From Pseudomonadota bacterium (lineage in GTDB: Bacteria; Pseudomonadota; Gammaproteobacteria; Xanthomonadales; Xanthomonadaceae): a DNA stretch of 24,318 bases. Made by a program: the position numbers and the translations under genes. Below are positions 17,654 to 24,318 of the stretch, one piece after another. The notes under the pieces were generated by a model. The model worked only from the letters and a program-made list of their open reading frames with translations. It was not told the DNA's origin and searched no databases. Location: positions 1 through 24,318 of the forward strand of contig JAEWZE010000292.1 of the NCBI GenBank assembly GCA_023395465.1, written 5' to 3'. Within the stretch, counting starts at the first letter, position 1. Every line of letters starts with the position of its first letter.

Positions 17654-17826
17654 CCGCTTTCGCGAAAATCTGTTCTGGATTGTCCCCGGCGTCGCCGGGT
17701 CCGTCTGGCTACCCGCTTTCGCGGGCAAGCCGGCGATTATATACGACTGAAGCGCCCAATGGGGCGCGACTGCCGCATCCCCCGCAGCGCGGCCGCTGCG
17801 GTGGCGCCTGCCCGCCTGCGGCGGGC
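17654..17826. repeat. REP-like palindromes in the rpsN-rpsH gap
   Basis: CCGCTTTCGCG occurs twice, at 17654-17664 and 17713-17723. The second is inside the perfect hairpin CCCGC-TTTC-GCGGG (17712-17725), which reads CCCGCGAAAGCGGG on the transcript strand, a GAAA-capped stem. Other stems are 17658-17667 (TTTCGCGAAA), 17685-17690/17694-17699, 17752-17757/17762-17767, 17782-17789/17794-17801 (8 bp) and 17810-17816/17820-17826 (7 bp). The gap is otherwise empty. Confidence 0.6.
17736..17741 (-). promoter_or_regulatory. Possible internal promoter -10 (TATAAT) before rpsH
   Basis: Perfect minus-strand TATAAT within TATATAAT, 110 bp before rpsH and between two repeat copies. No recognisable -35 at 16-18 bp. 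If active it would drive rpsH-rplF-rplR and later genes independently of the S10 promoter. Confidence 0.4.
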
Positions 17827-17834
17827 CTGTCGTG

Positions 17835-18140
17835 TTACCAGCTGGCCTTGCGCAGGCCCGGCACGTCGCCGCGCATCGTCGCCTGGCGCAGCATGTTGCG
17901 GCCCAGGCCGAACTTCGCGTAGACGCCGCGGGGGCGGCCGCTCAGTGCGCAGCGGGTGGTCTGCCTCGCCGGCGACGAGTCGCGCGGCAGCTTCTGCAGC
18001 CTGGTCGCCGCCTCGATCTTCTCCTCGTAGCTCGCCGTCGGGCTGGAGATGATCTTCTTGAGCTCGGCGCGCTTGGCGGCGTGCTTCTTCACCAGCTTGG
18101 CGCGCTTGGCCTCGCGGTTGACCATGGAGGTCTTCGCCAT
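17835..18140 (-). CDS. rpsN: 30S ribosomal protein S14 (zinc-free form)
   Basis: A head protein of the small subunit. The 101-residue product is the long form without the CXXC zinc ribbon: only one Cys is present (TTRCALSGRPRGVYAKFGL). The N-terminus is MAKTSMVNREAKRAKLVKKH and the end GDVPGLRKASW is typical. The ATG at 18138-18140 is ten bases after the rplE stop. Confidence 0.97.
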   Translation of the reverse strand: MAKTSMVNREAKRAKLVKKHAAKRAELKKIISSPTASYEEKIEAATRLQKLPRDSSPARQTTRCALSGRPRGVYAKFGLGRNMLRQATMRGDVPGLRKASW

Positions 18141-18150
18141 GTGTGTTTCC

Positions 18151-18693
18151 TCAGTTGCGGAACGGGAAGCGGAAGGCTTCGAGCAGCGCCTTGGCTTCCG
18201 CGTTCGTCTTGGCGGTGGTGGTGATGGCGATGTCCATGCCGCGCACTGCGTCGACCTGGTCGAAGTCGATCTCCGGGAAGATGATCTGCTCCTTCACGCC
18301 CATGTTGTAGTTGCCGCGGCCATCGAACGAACGACCGGACACGCCGCGGAAGTCGCGCACGCGCGGCAGCGCCACGTTCACCAGGCGATCCAAGAACTCG
18401 TACATGCGGGCACGGCGCAGGGTCACCTTGCAGCCGATCGGCCAGCCGTCACGGATCTTGAACGAAGCCACCGAGACGCGTGACTTGGTCACCAGCGGCT
18501 TCTGGCCGCTGATCTTGGCCATGTCGGCGGTCGCGTTCTCGAGGATCTTCTTGTTGGCCGCGGCTTCGCCCACGCCCATGTTGATCGTGATCTTGCTCAG
18601 GCGCGGGACCTGCATGATGTTGTCGTAGCCGAACTGCTCCATCAGCTTCGGCACCACTTCATCCTTGTAGAACTTTTCCAGACGGGTCGTCAT
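18151..18693 (-). CDS. rplE: 50S ribosomal protein L5
   Basis: Binds 5S rRNA and contacts P-site tRNA. The product is 180 residues with MTTRLEKFYKDEVVPKLMEQ, the signature LSKITINMGVGEA, FLDRLVNVALPRVRDFRGVS and EQIIFPEIDFDQVD, ending AFRFPFRN. The ATG is at 18691-18693; the rplX stop is 32 bp upstream. Confidence 0.97.
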   Translation of the reverse strand: MTTRLEKFYKDEVVPKLMEQFGYDNIMQVPRLSKITINMGVGEAAANKKILENATADMAKISGQKPLVTKSRVSVASFKIRDGWPIGCKVTLRRARMYEFLDRLVNVALPRVRDFRGVSGRSFDGRGNYNMGVKEQIIFPEIDFDQVDAVRGMDIAITTTAKTNAEAKALLEAFRFPFRN

Positions 18694-18725
18694 TGTCTTC
18701 TTTCCTGGGGATCAGGCGGGTCTTT

Positions 18726-19037
18726 TCAGACCGCCTCGCCACTCGAGCGGAACACGCGCAGCCGCCGTCCATCCTCGAGCACCTTGGTACCGACGCGCTC
18801 GCCCTTGCCGGTGGCAGGGTTGAACAGCATCACGTTCGACACGTGGATCGGCGACTCGCGCTCGATCACGCCACCGGGCTGACCGGCCTGGGGGTTGGGC
18901 TTGGTGTGGCGCTTGACGATGTTGATGTTCGACACGACGACCTTGTCGCCGAGCACGCGCACCACGTCGCCGGTCTTGCCCTTGTCCCTGCCGGCGATCA
19001 CGATGACCTGGTCGCCCTTCTTGATTCGATTAGCCAT
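18726..19037 (-). CDS. rplX: 50S ribosomal protein L24
   Basis: An assembly initiator at the exit-tunnel side of the 50S subunit. The product is 103 residues, with the KOW motif KGDQVIVIAGRDKGKTGDVVRV at residues 7-28, followed by NIVKRHTKPNPQ and IHVSNVMLFNPATG. The ATG at 19035-19037 is 15 bp after the rplN stop. Confidence 0.97.
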   Translation of the reverse strand: MANRIKKGDQVIVIAGRDKGKTGDVVRVLGDKVVVSNINIVKRHTKPNPQAGQPGGVIERESPIHVSNVMLFNPATGKGERVGTKVLEDGRRLRVFRSSGEAV

Positions 19038-19052
19038 TGTCCTGTCCTCCGC

Positions 19053-19421
19053 TCACAGCACTTCGGGAGCGAGCGAGACGATCTTCATGAACTTCTCGGT
19101 ACGCAGCTCGCGGGTCACTGGCCCGAAGATGCGCGTGCCGATCGGCTCCTGCTTGTTGTTGAGCAACACCGCGGCGTTGCCGTCGAAGCGGATCAGCGAA
19201 CCGTCCGCGCGACGCACGCCCTTGCGGGTGCGCACCACGACGGCGTCGTAGACCTCGCCCTTCTTGACCTTGCCGCGCGGGATCGCGTCCTTGACCGAAA
19301 CCTTGATGATGTCGCCAATCGCGGCGTAACGGCGCTTGGAGCCGCCGAGCACCTTGATGCACATCACTTCCTTGGCACCGGAGTTGTCCGCCACGTCGAG
19401 GTGGCTCTGCATCTGGATCAT
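19053..19421 (-). CDS. rplN: 50S ribosomal protein L14
   Basis: Lies at the subunit interface and is the docking site of the silencing factor RsfS. The product is 122 residues: MIQMQSHLDVADNSGAKEVM, GGSKRRYAAIGDIIKVSVKDA, then the family end GPVTRELRTEKFMKIVSLAPEVL. The ATG at 19419-19421 is preceded by AAAGGA. First gene of the spc set by E. coli convention, but only 12 bp after rpsQ, so no separate promoter is evident. Confidence 0.97.
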   Translation of the reverse strand: MIQMQSHLDVADNSGAKEVMCIKVLGGSKRRYAAIGDIIKVSVKDAIPRGKVKKGEVYDAVVVRTRKGVRRADGSLIRFDGNAAVLLNNKQEPIGTRIFGPVTRELRTEKFMKIVSLAPEVL

Positions 19422-19433
19422 GGGAAGCGTCCT

Positions 19434-19697
19434 TTACTCGGCCGCGCGGGCGACGATCTCGACCACGCGCCAGTTCTTGGTCTTGGAAATCGGGGCCACT
19501 TCCACGAGGCGGACGATGTCGCCTTCCTTCGCGGTGTTGTCGGCATCGTGGGCGTGCAGCTTGGTGGAGCGACGGATGTACTTGCCGTACAGCGCGTGCT
19601 TGACGTTGCGCTCGACCAGGACGGTGACCGTCTTGTCCATCTTGTCGCTGACCACCCGGCCCTGGACCGTGTTCTGCTTCTTTTCGCTGTTGTTCAT
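19434..19697 (-). CDS. rpsQ: 30S ribosomal protein S17
   Basis: A primary binder of the 5' domain of 16S rRNA. The 87-residue product has the OB-fold sequence TVQGRVVSDKMDKTVTVLVER, the loop KYIRRSTKLHAHDADN and VRLVEVAPISKTKNWRVVEIV. The ATG at 19695-19697 lies 11 bp after the rpmC stop. Confidence 0.97.
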   Translation of the reverse strand: MNNSEKKQNTVQGRVVSDKMDKTVTVLVERNVKHALYGKYIRRSTKLHAHDADNTAKEGDIVRLVEVAPISKTKNWRVVEIVARAAE

Positions 19698-19708
19698 GGT
19701 CGTATGCC

Positions 19709-19897
19709 TTACTTCTTCGCCGACAGCAGCGTGTTCACACGCGCGATCTCGCGACGCACTCGGCGAGCCTCGTGGGTCTTGGTCAGCTGGCCGGTCGCCT
19801 TCTGCATGCGCAGGGCGAAACGTTCCTTCTGCAGTTCCAGCAGGTGGCCCTGCAGTTCGTCCGCGGACTTGCCGCGCAGTTCCTTGGTCGTAGCCAT
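19709..19897 (-). CDS. rpmC: 50S ribosomal protein L29
   Basis: A small helical protein at the tunnel exit, adjacent to L23. The 62-residue product MATTKELRGKSADELQGHLL continues through LQKERFALRMQKATGQL to HEARRVRREIARVNTLLSAKK. Its ATG overlaps the rplP stop by one base (TGATG), so translation is probably coupled. Confidence 0.96.
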   Translation of the reverse strand: MATTKELRGKSADELQGHLLELQKERFALRMQKATGQLTKTHEARRVRREIARVNTLLSAKK

Positions 19898-20310
19898 CAG
19901 CGCACCGTCCGGGTCACGAAAGTGGTGGTCACCGAGAGCTTGGCGGCAGCCAGGCGGAACGCCTCGCGCGCCACTTCCTCGCTCACGCCCTCGATCTCGT
20001 AGATCATGCGGCCGGGCTGGATCTGGGCCACCCAGTACTCCACCGCACCCTTGCCCGAGCCCATTCGCACTTCGATCGGCTTCTTGGTGATCGGCTTGTC
20101 GGGGAACACGCGGATCCACATCTTGCCGCCGCGCTTGACGTGGCGGCTGATGGACCGGCGACCGGCTTCGATCTGGCGCGCGGTGAGCTGGCCGGTCGCG
20201 GTGGACTTGAGGCCGTACTCGCCGAAGCTGACGGCGTTGCCGCTCCAGGCCAGGCCGTCGTTGCGGCCCTTGTGCATCTTGCGGTATTTGGTTCGCTTGG
20301 GTTGCAACAT
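19897..20310 (-). CDS. rplP: 50S ribosomal protein L16
   Basis: Binds near the A-site tRNA and the 5S rRNA region. The product is 137 residues: MLQPKRTKYRKMHKGRNDGLA, QLTARQIEAGRRSISRHVKR, WIRVFPDKPITKKPIEVRMG and GAVEYWVAQIQPGRMIYEIEGV. Arg82 in EVRMG corresponds to the arginine hydroxylated by RoxA/YcfD in E. coli. The ATG at 20308-20310 lies three bases after the rpsC stop. Confidence 0.97.
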   Translation of the reverse strand: MLQPKRTKYRKMHKGRNDGLAWSGNAVSFGEYGLKSTATGQLTARQIEAGRRSISRHVKRGGKMWIRVFPDKPITKKPIEVRMGSGKGAVEYWVAQIQPGRMIYEIEGVSEEVAREAFRLAAAKLSVTTTFVTRTVR

Positions 20311-20313
20311 GAC

Positions 20314-21054
20314 TTAGTCCCTCGCCTCGCGGTCGCGACGCGGGCCACGCGGACGCTCGCGGTCACCGCGGTCGCCACGCTCGCCACGCGGCGAATCGTC
20401 CTGCTTCTCCTGGCCCACCTGGCTGAAATCGAAGATCTCGCCCTTGTAGATCCAGGTCTTGATGCCGATGATCCCGTAGGTCGTCTTGGCCTCGGCGAAG
20501 CCGTAGTCGACGTCGGCGCGCAGGGTATGCAGCGGCACGCGACCTTCGCGATACCACTCCGAACGCGCGATCTCGGCGCCGTTGAGGCGGCCGGCGACGT
20601 TGACCTTGATGCCCAACGCGCCCAGGCGCATCGCATTGCCCACGGCGCGCTTCATCGCGCGACGGAACATGATGCGGCGCTCGAGCTGCTGCGCGATCGA
20701 CTCGGCGACCAGCTGCGCGTCGAGCTCGGGCTTGCGCACTTCGGTCACGTTGATGTGCGCCGGAACGCCCATCATCGTCGACACGTCCTTGCGCAGCTTC
20801 TCGATGTCCTCGCCGCGCTTGCCGATCACCACGCCCGGGCGGGCAGTGTGGATCGTCACGCGCGCGGTCTTGGCCGGACGCTCGATCAGGATCTTGCTGA
20901 TGCCGGCAGCGGCGAGCCGCTTGCGCAGCATCTCGCGGACCTTGAGGTCGGCCGCCAGGTAGCCGGCGTATTCCTTCTTGCCGGCATACCACTTGGAGTT
21001 CCAGTCCTTGGCGATGCCGAGGCGGATGCCGGTGGGATGAACTTTGTGACCCAT
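20314..21054 (-). CDS. rpsC: 30S ribosomal protein S3 with charged C-terminal tail
   Basis: Part of the mRNA entry channel and its helicase activity. The product is 246 residues, with MGHKVHPTGIRLGIAKDWNS, the KH domain motif VIGKRGEDIEKLRKDV and the C-terminal domain GALGIKVNVAGRLNGAEIARSEWYREGRVPL-type core. From about residue 215 a low-complexity Arg/Asp/Gly tail follows (DSPRGERGDRGDRERPRG, then PRRDREARD), making it longer than the E. coli protein (233). The ATG at 21052-21054 is one base after the rplV stop. Confidence 0.97.
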   Translation of the reverse strand: MGHKVHPTGIRLGIAKDWNSKWYAGKKEYAGYLAADLKVREMLRKRLAAAGISKILIERPAKTARVTIHTARPGVVIGKRGEDIEKLRKDVSTMMGVPAHINVTEVRKPELDAQLVAESIAQQLERRIMFRRAMKRAVGNAMRLGALGIKVNVAGRLNGAEIARSEWYREGRVPLHTLRADVDYGFAEAKTTYGIIGIKTWIYKGEIFDFSQVGQEKQDDSPRGERGDRGDRERPRGPRRDREARD

Positions 21055-21055
21055 A

Positions 21056-21448
21056 TTACTTGCCCTCTCCCACGACGACGGTGATGTGGCTGGTGCGCTT
21101 GAGGATGCGCGTGCCGCGGCCCTTGGCGCGCGCCATGAAGCGCTTCAGCAGCGGACCTTCGTCGACGGTGATCGTGGCGATCTTCAGCTCGTCGATATCG
21201 GCGCCTGCGTTGTTCTCCGCATTGGCGATCGCCGACTCGACCAGCTTCTTGATCAGCGCAGCCGCCTTCTTGTCCGAGAACTTGAGCAGGCTCACCGCGC
21301 GCTCGGCCGGCAGGCCGCGGACCTGGTCTGCGACCAGGCGCGCCTTCTGCGGCGAGATGCGGGCCGTGCGCAGCACGGCGGTCCGCTTGTTGACCTCGGC
21401 GCGCGCGCGCTTGGCTTCTTCGTGCTTGGCTCGTGTTGCCTTGTCCAT
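21056..21448 (-). CDS. rplV: 50S ribosomal protein L22
   Basis: Its beta-hairpin lines the exit tunnel (macrolide-related constriction with L4). The product is 130 residues. The core begins RTARISPQKARLVADQVRG at about residue 28, preceded by a basic extension of about 19 residues compared with E. coli L22. The hairpin region is PLLKRFMARAKGRGTRILKRTSH. The ATG at 21446-21448 has AAGGAG upstream, ten bases after rpsS. Confidence 0.97.
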   Translation of the reverse strand: MDKATRAKHEEAKRARAEVNKRTAVLRTARISPQKARLVADQVRGLPAERAVSLLKFSDKKAAALIKKLVESAIANAENNAGADIDELKIATITVDEGPLLKRFMARAKGRGTRILKRTSHITVVVGEGK

Positions 21449-21458
21449 GGTGCGCTCC

Positions 21459-21728
21459 TTACCTGCCCGACTTCTTGTCGCCGCCGTGACCCTTGAAGGT
21501 CCGCGTCAACGCGAATTCGCCGAGCTTGTGGCCAACCATGTTCTCGTTGACCAGCACCGGAATATGGTTCTTGCCGTTGTGGACGGCGATCGTGAAACCC
21601 ACCATCTCCGGCAGGATCATCGAACGACGCGACCAGGTCTTGATCGGCTTCTTGGTGTTGCCCGCCGCTTCCACCTTCTTGATCAGATGGTGGTCCACGA
21701 ACGGACCCTTCTTCAGTGAACGTGCCAT
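21459..21728 (-). CDS. rpsS: 30S ribosomal protein S19
   Basis: A head protein that pairs with S13. The product is 89 residues: MARSLKKGPFVDHHLIKKVE, KTWSRRSMILPEMVGFTIAVHNGK and the signature VNENMVGHKLGEFALTRTFKGHGG. The ATG at 21726-21728 lies six bases after the rplB stop. Confidence 0.97.
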   Translation of the reverse strand: MARSLKKGPFVDHHLIKKVEAAGNTKKPIKTWSRRSMILPEMVGFTIAVHNGKNHIPVLVNENMVGHKLGEFALTRTFKGHGGDKKSGR

Positions 21729-21734
21729 GGCCGA

Positions 21735-22562
21735 TTAACTCCTGCGATCGCGCACGATGAATTGCTGGGTGCGCTTGTTCTTGCGCGTCTTGTAGCCCTT
21801 GGTCGGCACGCCCCACGGGGTGACCGGGTGCGGGTTGCCCTGCCCGGCCTTGGCCTCGCCGCCGCCGTGCGGGTGGTCGACCGGGTTCATCGCCGCACCG
21901 CGGACGGTCGGCTTGACGCCGCGCCAGCGCTTGGCACCGGCCTTGCCCAGCTTCTCGAGGTTGTGCTCGACGTTGCCCACTTCACCGATGGTGGCGCGGC
22001 ACTCGGACGGCACCTTGCGCATCTCGCCCGAACGCAGGCGGATCAGCGCGTAGACGCCTTCGCGGGCGACCAGCTGCACACCGGCGCCGGCGGCACGGGC
22101 GATCTGGGCGCCCTTGCCCGGCTTCATCTCGATGCAGTGCACCGTGGAGCCGACCGGGATGTTGCGCAGCGGCAGCGTGTTGCCGGCCTTGATCGGCGCG
22201 TCATTGCCCGCGATCACCTGGTCGCCGGCCTTGAGGCCCTTCGGCGCAATGATGTAGCGGCGCTCGCCGTCCACGTAGCACAGCAGCGCGATGTGCGCGG
22301 TGCGGTTGGGGTCGTACTCGATCCGCTCCACGCGCGCCGGGATGCCTTCCTTGTCGCGCTTGAAGTCGATGATGCGGTAGTGCTGCTTGTGGCCACCGCC
22401 CATGTGACGGGTGGTGATGCGGCCGTGGTGGTTGCGACCACCGGTCTTGCCCTGCGGTTCGACGAGCGCCGCGTGCGGAGCTCCCTTGTGCAGGTCGGGC
22501 GTCACCACGCGGACCGCGCTGCGGCGGCCGGGGGACGTAGGCTTGAACTTCATCAATGGCAT
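21735..22562 (-). CDS. rplB: 50S ribosomal protein L2
   Basis: Needed for subunit association and peptidyl-transferase function. The product is 275 residues: MPLMKFKPTSPGRRSAVRV, GRNHHGRITTRHMGGGHKQ, the OB and SH3 domains, and NPVDHPHGGGEAKAGQGNP, containing the conserved histidine near residue 230. The ATG at 22560-22562 has AGGAA seven bases upstream, favouring it over the internal ATG three codons later. Confidence 0.97.
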   Translation of the reverse strand: MPLMKFKPTSPGRRSAVRVVTPDLHKGAPHAALVEPQGKTGGRNHHGRITTRHMGGGHKQHYRIIDFKRDKEGIPARVERIEYDPNRTAHIALLCYVDGERRYIIAPKGLKAGDQVIAGNDAPIKAGNTLPLRNIPVGSTVHCIEMKPGKGAQIARAAGAGVQLVAREGVYALIRLRSGEMRKVPSECRATIGEVGNVEHNLEKLGKAGAKRWRGVKPTVRGAAMNPVDHPHGGGEAKAGQGNPHPVTPWGVPTKGYKTRKNKRTQQFIVRDRRS

Positions 22563-22572
22563 GGGAGCTTCC

Positions 22573-22872
22573 TCAGGCCGTCGCGTTGATCACGTCGATC
22601 GACTGGCCTTCGGCCAGCGTCACATACGCCTTGCGCCAGTTGCCACGGCTGCCCTGGCGCTGACGGAAGGACTTGTTCTTGCCCTTCACGTTGACCACGT
22701 TGACAGCCTGCACCCTGACGTCGAAGAGCTTCTCGACCGCGGCCTTGATATCGGCCTTGGTCGCATCCTTCGCCACTTCGAAAGCGTACTGGTTGGACAC
22801 TTCCTGCAGTCGCGCGGTCTTTTCGGACACGCGCGGCGCACGAATCACTTCATAGAGCTTGGCGTCGTTCAT
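22573..22872 (-). CDS. rplW: 50S ribosomal protein L23
   Basis: Exit-tunnel protein and docking site for trigger factor and SRP. The product is 99 residues from the ATG at 22870-22872: MNDAKLYEVIRAPRVSEKTA, the fold core YAFEVAKDATKADIKAAVEKLFDV and the loop VVNVKGKNKSFRQRQGSRG. That ATG overlaps the rplD stop (ATGA) and has AGGAG eight bases upstream. An upstream in-frame GTG (22879-22881) would add three residues and is less likely. Confidence 0.96.
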   Translation of the reverse strand: MNDAKLYEVIRAPRVSEKTARLQEVSNQYAFEVAKDATKADIKAAVEKLFDVRVQAVNVVNVKGKNKSFRQRQGSRGNWRKAYVTLAEGQSIDVINATA

Positions 22873-23474
22873 GCCAGCCACTCCTCGATCTTCTTCACCG
22901 CTTCGGTGGTGACCAGCACGCTGTCGGCACCGACCAGCGCGACCGGGTCCAGGCCCTGCACGTCACGCACCTGCACGTAGGGCAGGTTGCGTGCGGAGAG
23001 GTACAGGTTCTCCGAGGCGTCCTCGGTGACGATCAGCGGGCGCTTGCCCAGGTCGAAATCCTTGAGCTTGGTCACCAGGCCCGCGGTCTTCGGCGCGTCG
23101 ATGTCGAACGACTCGACGACCGTGATGCGGCCCTGGCGGTTGAGCTCGGACAGGATCACGGCCATTGCGGCGCGATACTGCTTGCGGTTGACCTTCTGCG
23201 CGAAGCTGCGCGGCTTGGCCGCGAAGGTCACGCCGCCGCCGACGAAGATCGGAGCGGTCAAGGCGCCGTGACGGGCGCCGCCACCCTTCTGCTTCTTCGA
23301 CTTCTTGGTGGTGCCGTTGACTTCGGCGCGCGTCTTCTGCGCCTTGGTGCCGGCGCGACCGGCGTTGCGGTAGGCAACGACGACCTGGTGGACCAGGTCG
23401 CCGCTGAACTCGCGGCCGAAGATCGCGTCGGAGACGGACAGTTTGTCGTTGCTACCGTTGATGGCGAGTTCCAT
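22869..23474 (-). CDS. rplD: 50S ribosomal protein L4
   Basis: Large-subunit assembly protein and, in E. coli, feedback regulator of the S10 operon. The product is 201 residues, the same length as E. coli L4, from the ATG at 23472-23474 (MELAINGSNDKLSVSD). An ATG two codons earlier (23478-23480) is too close to the AAGGAG, whereas this one is eight bases from it. The tunnel loop TRAEVNGTTKKSKKQKGGGAR and the end VTTEAVKKIEEWLA are typical. Confidence 0.96.
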   Translation of the reverse strand: MELAINGSNDKLSVSDAIFGREFSGDLVHQVVVAYRNAGRAGTKAQKTRAEVNGTTKKSKKQKGGGARHGALTAPIFVGGGVTFAAKPRSFAQKVNRKQYRAAMAVILSELNRQGRITVVESFDIDAPKTAGLVTKLKDFDLGKRPLIVTEDASENLYLSARNLPYVQVRDVQGLDPVALVGADSVLVTTEAVKKIEEWLA

Positions 23475-23486
23475 CGTCATCTCTCC

Positions 23487-24140
23487 TTATGCCTTGCTCG
23501 AGGGACGCACGATGACGTCGCCACCCGGAGCGCCGGGGACGGCGCCCTTGATCGCGATCAGGCCGCGCTCGGCGTCGACCCTCACCACCTGCAGGCGCTG
23601 CGTGGTCTGGGTGTCGGCGCCCATGTGGCCGGACATCTTCTTGCCGGGGAACACGCGGCCGGGCGTCTGGCGCTGGCCGATCGAACCCGGCGAACGATGC
23701 GACAGCGAGTTGCCGTGCGTCGCGTCGCCCATGCTGAAGTTCCAGCGCTTGATCGTGCCCTGGAAGCCCTTGCCCTTGGTGACACCCTGGACGTCGACCA
23801 GCTGGCCGACCTCGAAGATGTCGGCCTTGATCTCGCCGCCGACCTGGAAGTCGGCGATCTTGTCGTCGGCCACGCGCAGTTCCCACAGGCCGCGGCCGGA
23901 CTCGACCTTGGCCTTGGCCAGATGGCCGGCCTCGGGCTTGGTCAGCAGCGAGGCGCGCTTGACGCCGGCGGTGACCTGCACGGCACTGTAGCCGTCGGTC
24001 TCGAGCGTCTTCACCTGGGTGATGCGGTTCGGGGTAGCTTCGATCAGGGTCACGGGAACGGACTTGCCGTCCTCGGTGAACACTCGGCTCATGCCGGCCT
24101 TGCGGCCGACAATGCCCAACGAATGGATCTTCGCGGTCAT
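23487..24140 (-). CDS. rplC: 50S ribosomal protein L3
   Basis: An early assembly protein whose central extension reaches the peptidyl-transferase centre. The product is 217 residues: LGIVGRKAGMSRVFTEDG, VTKGKGFQGTIKRWNF, DATHGNSLSHRSPGSIGQRQ and TPGRVFPGKKMSGHMG. The Gln in GQRQTPG corresponds to the residue methylated by PrmB in E. coli. The ATG at 24138-24140 lies 11 bp after the rpsJ stop with GAGG upstream. Confidence 0.97.
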   Translation of the reverse strand: MTAKIHSLGIVGRKAGMSRVFTEDGKSVPVTLIEATPNRITQVKTLETDGYSAVQVTAGVKRASLLTKPEAGHLAKAKVESGRGLWELRVADDKIADFQVGGEIKADIFEVGQLVDVQGVTKGKGFQGTIKRWNFSMGDATHGNSLSHRSPGSIGQRQTPGRVFPGKKMSGHMGADTQTTQRLQVVRVDAERGLIAIKGAVPGAPGGDVIVRPSSKA

Positions 24141-24151
24141 GGTTCGGGGCC

Positions 24152-24318
24152 TCAGGTCAGCTTGATCTGGACGTCGACGCCAGCCGCGAGCTCGAGCTTC
24201 ATCAGCGCGTCCACGGTCTTGTCGTTGGGGTCGACGATGTCGAGCACGCGCTTGTGCGTGCGGGTTTCGTACTGGTCGCGCGCGTCCTTGTCGACGTGCG
24301 GCGAGGTCAGCACGGTGT
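24152..24318 (-). CDS. rpsJ: 30S ribosomal protein S10 (5' part cut by window edge)
   Basis: About 55 C-terminal residues are present. They read TVLTSPHVDKDARDQYETRT, then HKRVLDIVDPNDKTVDALMK and LELAAGVDVQIKLT, matching S10 to its end. In E. coli S10 (NusE) is also part of the antitermination complex. It heads the S10 set, so the operon promoter and any L4-responsive leader are outside the window. Confidence 0.96.
   Translation of the reverse strand, partial: TVLTSPHVDKDARDQYETRTHKRVLDIVDPNDKTVDALMKLELAAGVDVQIKLT

Noticed and set aside
18693..20090. Plus-strand open frame of 465 codons across rplX-rplP
   Set aside because: Runs antisense through six conserved ribosomal protein genes; a GC3 shadow.

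Overview
The window is about 24.3 kb of high-GC (roughly two thirds G+C) gammaproteobacterial core chromosome. Protein character and gene order point to the Xanthomonadaceae/Lysobacteraceae (Lysobacter, Luteimonas, Stenotrophomonas or Xanthomonas-like). The indications are a Thermus/cytosolic-type malate dehydrogenase of 328 residues, a class II DAHP synthase, a zinc-free 101-residue S14, an S5 with an RD-rich N-terminus, and no rpmJ between secY and rpsM. The genus cannot be fixed from the sequence alone.

Left part (1-9.6 kb, mixed housekeeping genes). On the minus strand: the N-terminal part of prpE (propionate-CoA ligase, cut by the window edge), mdh, a class I/II PLP aminotransferase, and a cytoplasmic cyclophilin (ppiB). 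A 123-bp divergent region containing TATAAT separates ppiB from the plus-strand unit typA-thpR-DUF2127, which is coupled by a 4-bp GTGA overlap and a 5-bp gap. That unit meets a minus-strand class II DAHP synthase convergently over a GC hairpin. dsbB follows, also on the minus strand.

Right part (9.8-24.3 kb, all minus strand). This is the ribosomal protein supercluster. Read in the direction of transcription (high to low coordinate) it is rpsJ (partial)-rplC-rplD-rplW-rplB-rpsS-rplV-rpsC-rplP-rpmC-rpsQ (S10 set), rplN-rplX-rplE-rpsN-rpsH-rplF-rplR-rpsE-rpmD-rplO-secY (spc set), then rpsM-rpsK-rpsD-rpoA-rplQ (alpha set). It closes at a clear intrinsic terminator at 9768-9792. Most S10 and early spc genes are packed with gaps of about 15 nt or less (rplE-rplX is 32 nt) or small overlaps.

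The genes are the expected ones; I found no defence system, mobile element, CRISPR array or novel protein system. The unusual content lies in the spacers. From rpsN onward five gaps widen to about 150-470 bp (rpsN-rpsH, rplR-rpsE, secY-rpsM, rpsD-rpoA, rpoA-rplQ) and are filled with GC-rich perfect or near-perfect palindromes. Some share sequence: a 16-nt block is common to two gaps, its 13-nt core variant occurs in a third, and a REP-like 11-mer is repeated in another. The secY-rpsM gap carries an extended -10 promoter that would make the alpha genes a separate transcription unit, and the rpsN-rpsH gap contains a TATAAT. My main inference is that palindromic repeats have colonised, or are maintained in, the 3' half of the cluster, where they could adjust relative expression of SecY, RpoA and the r-proteins.
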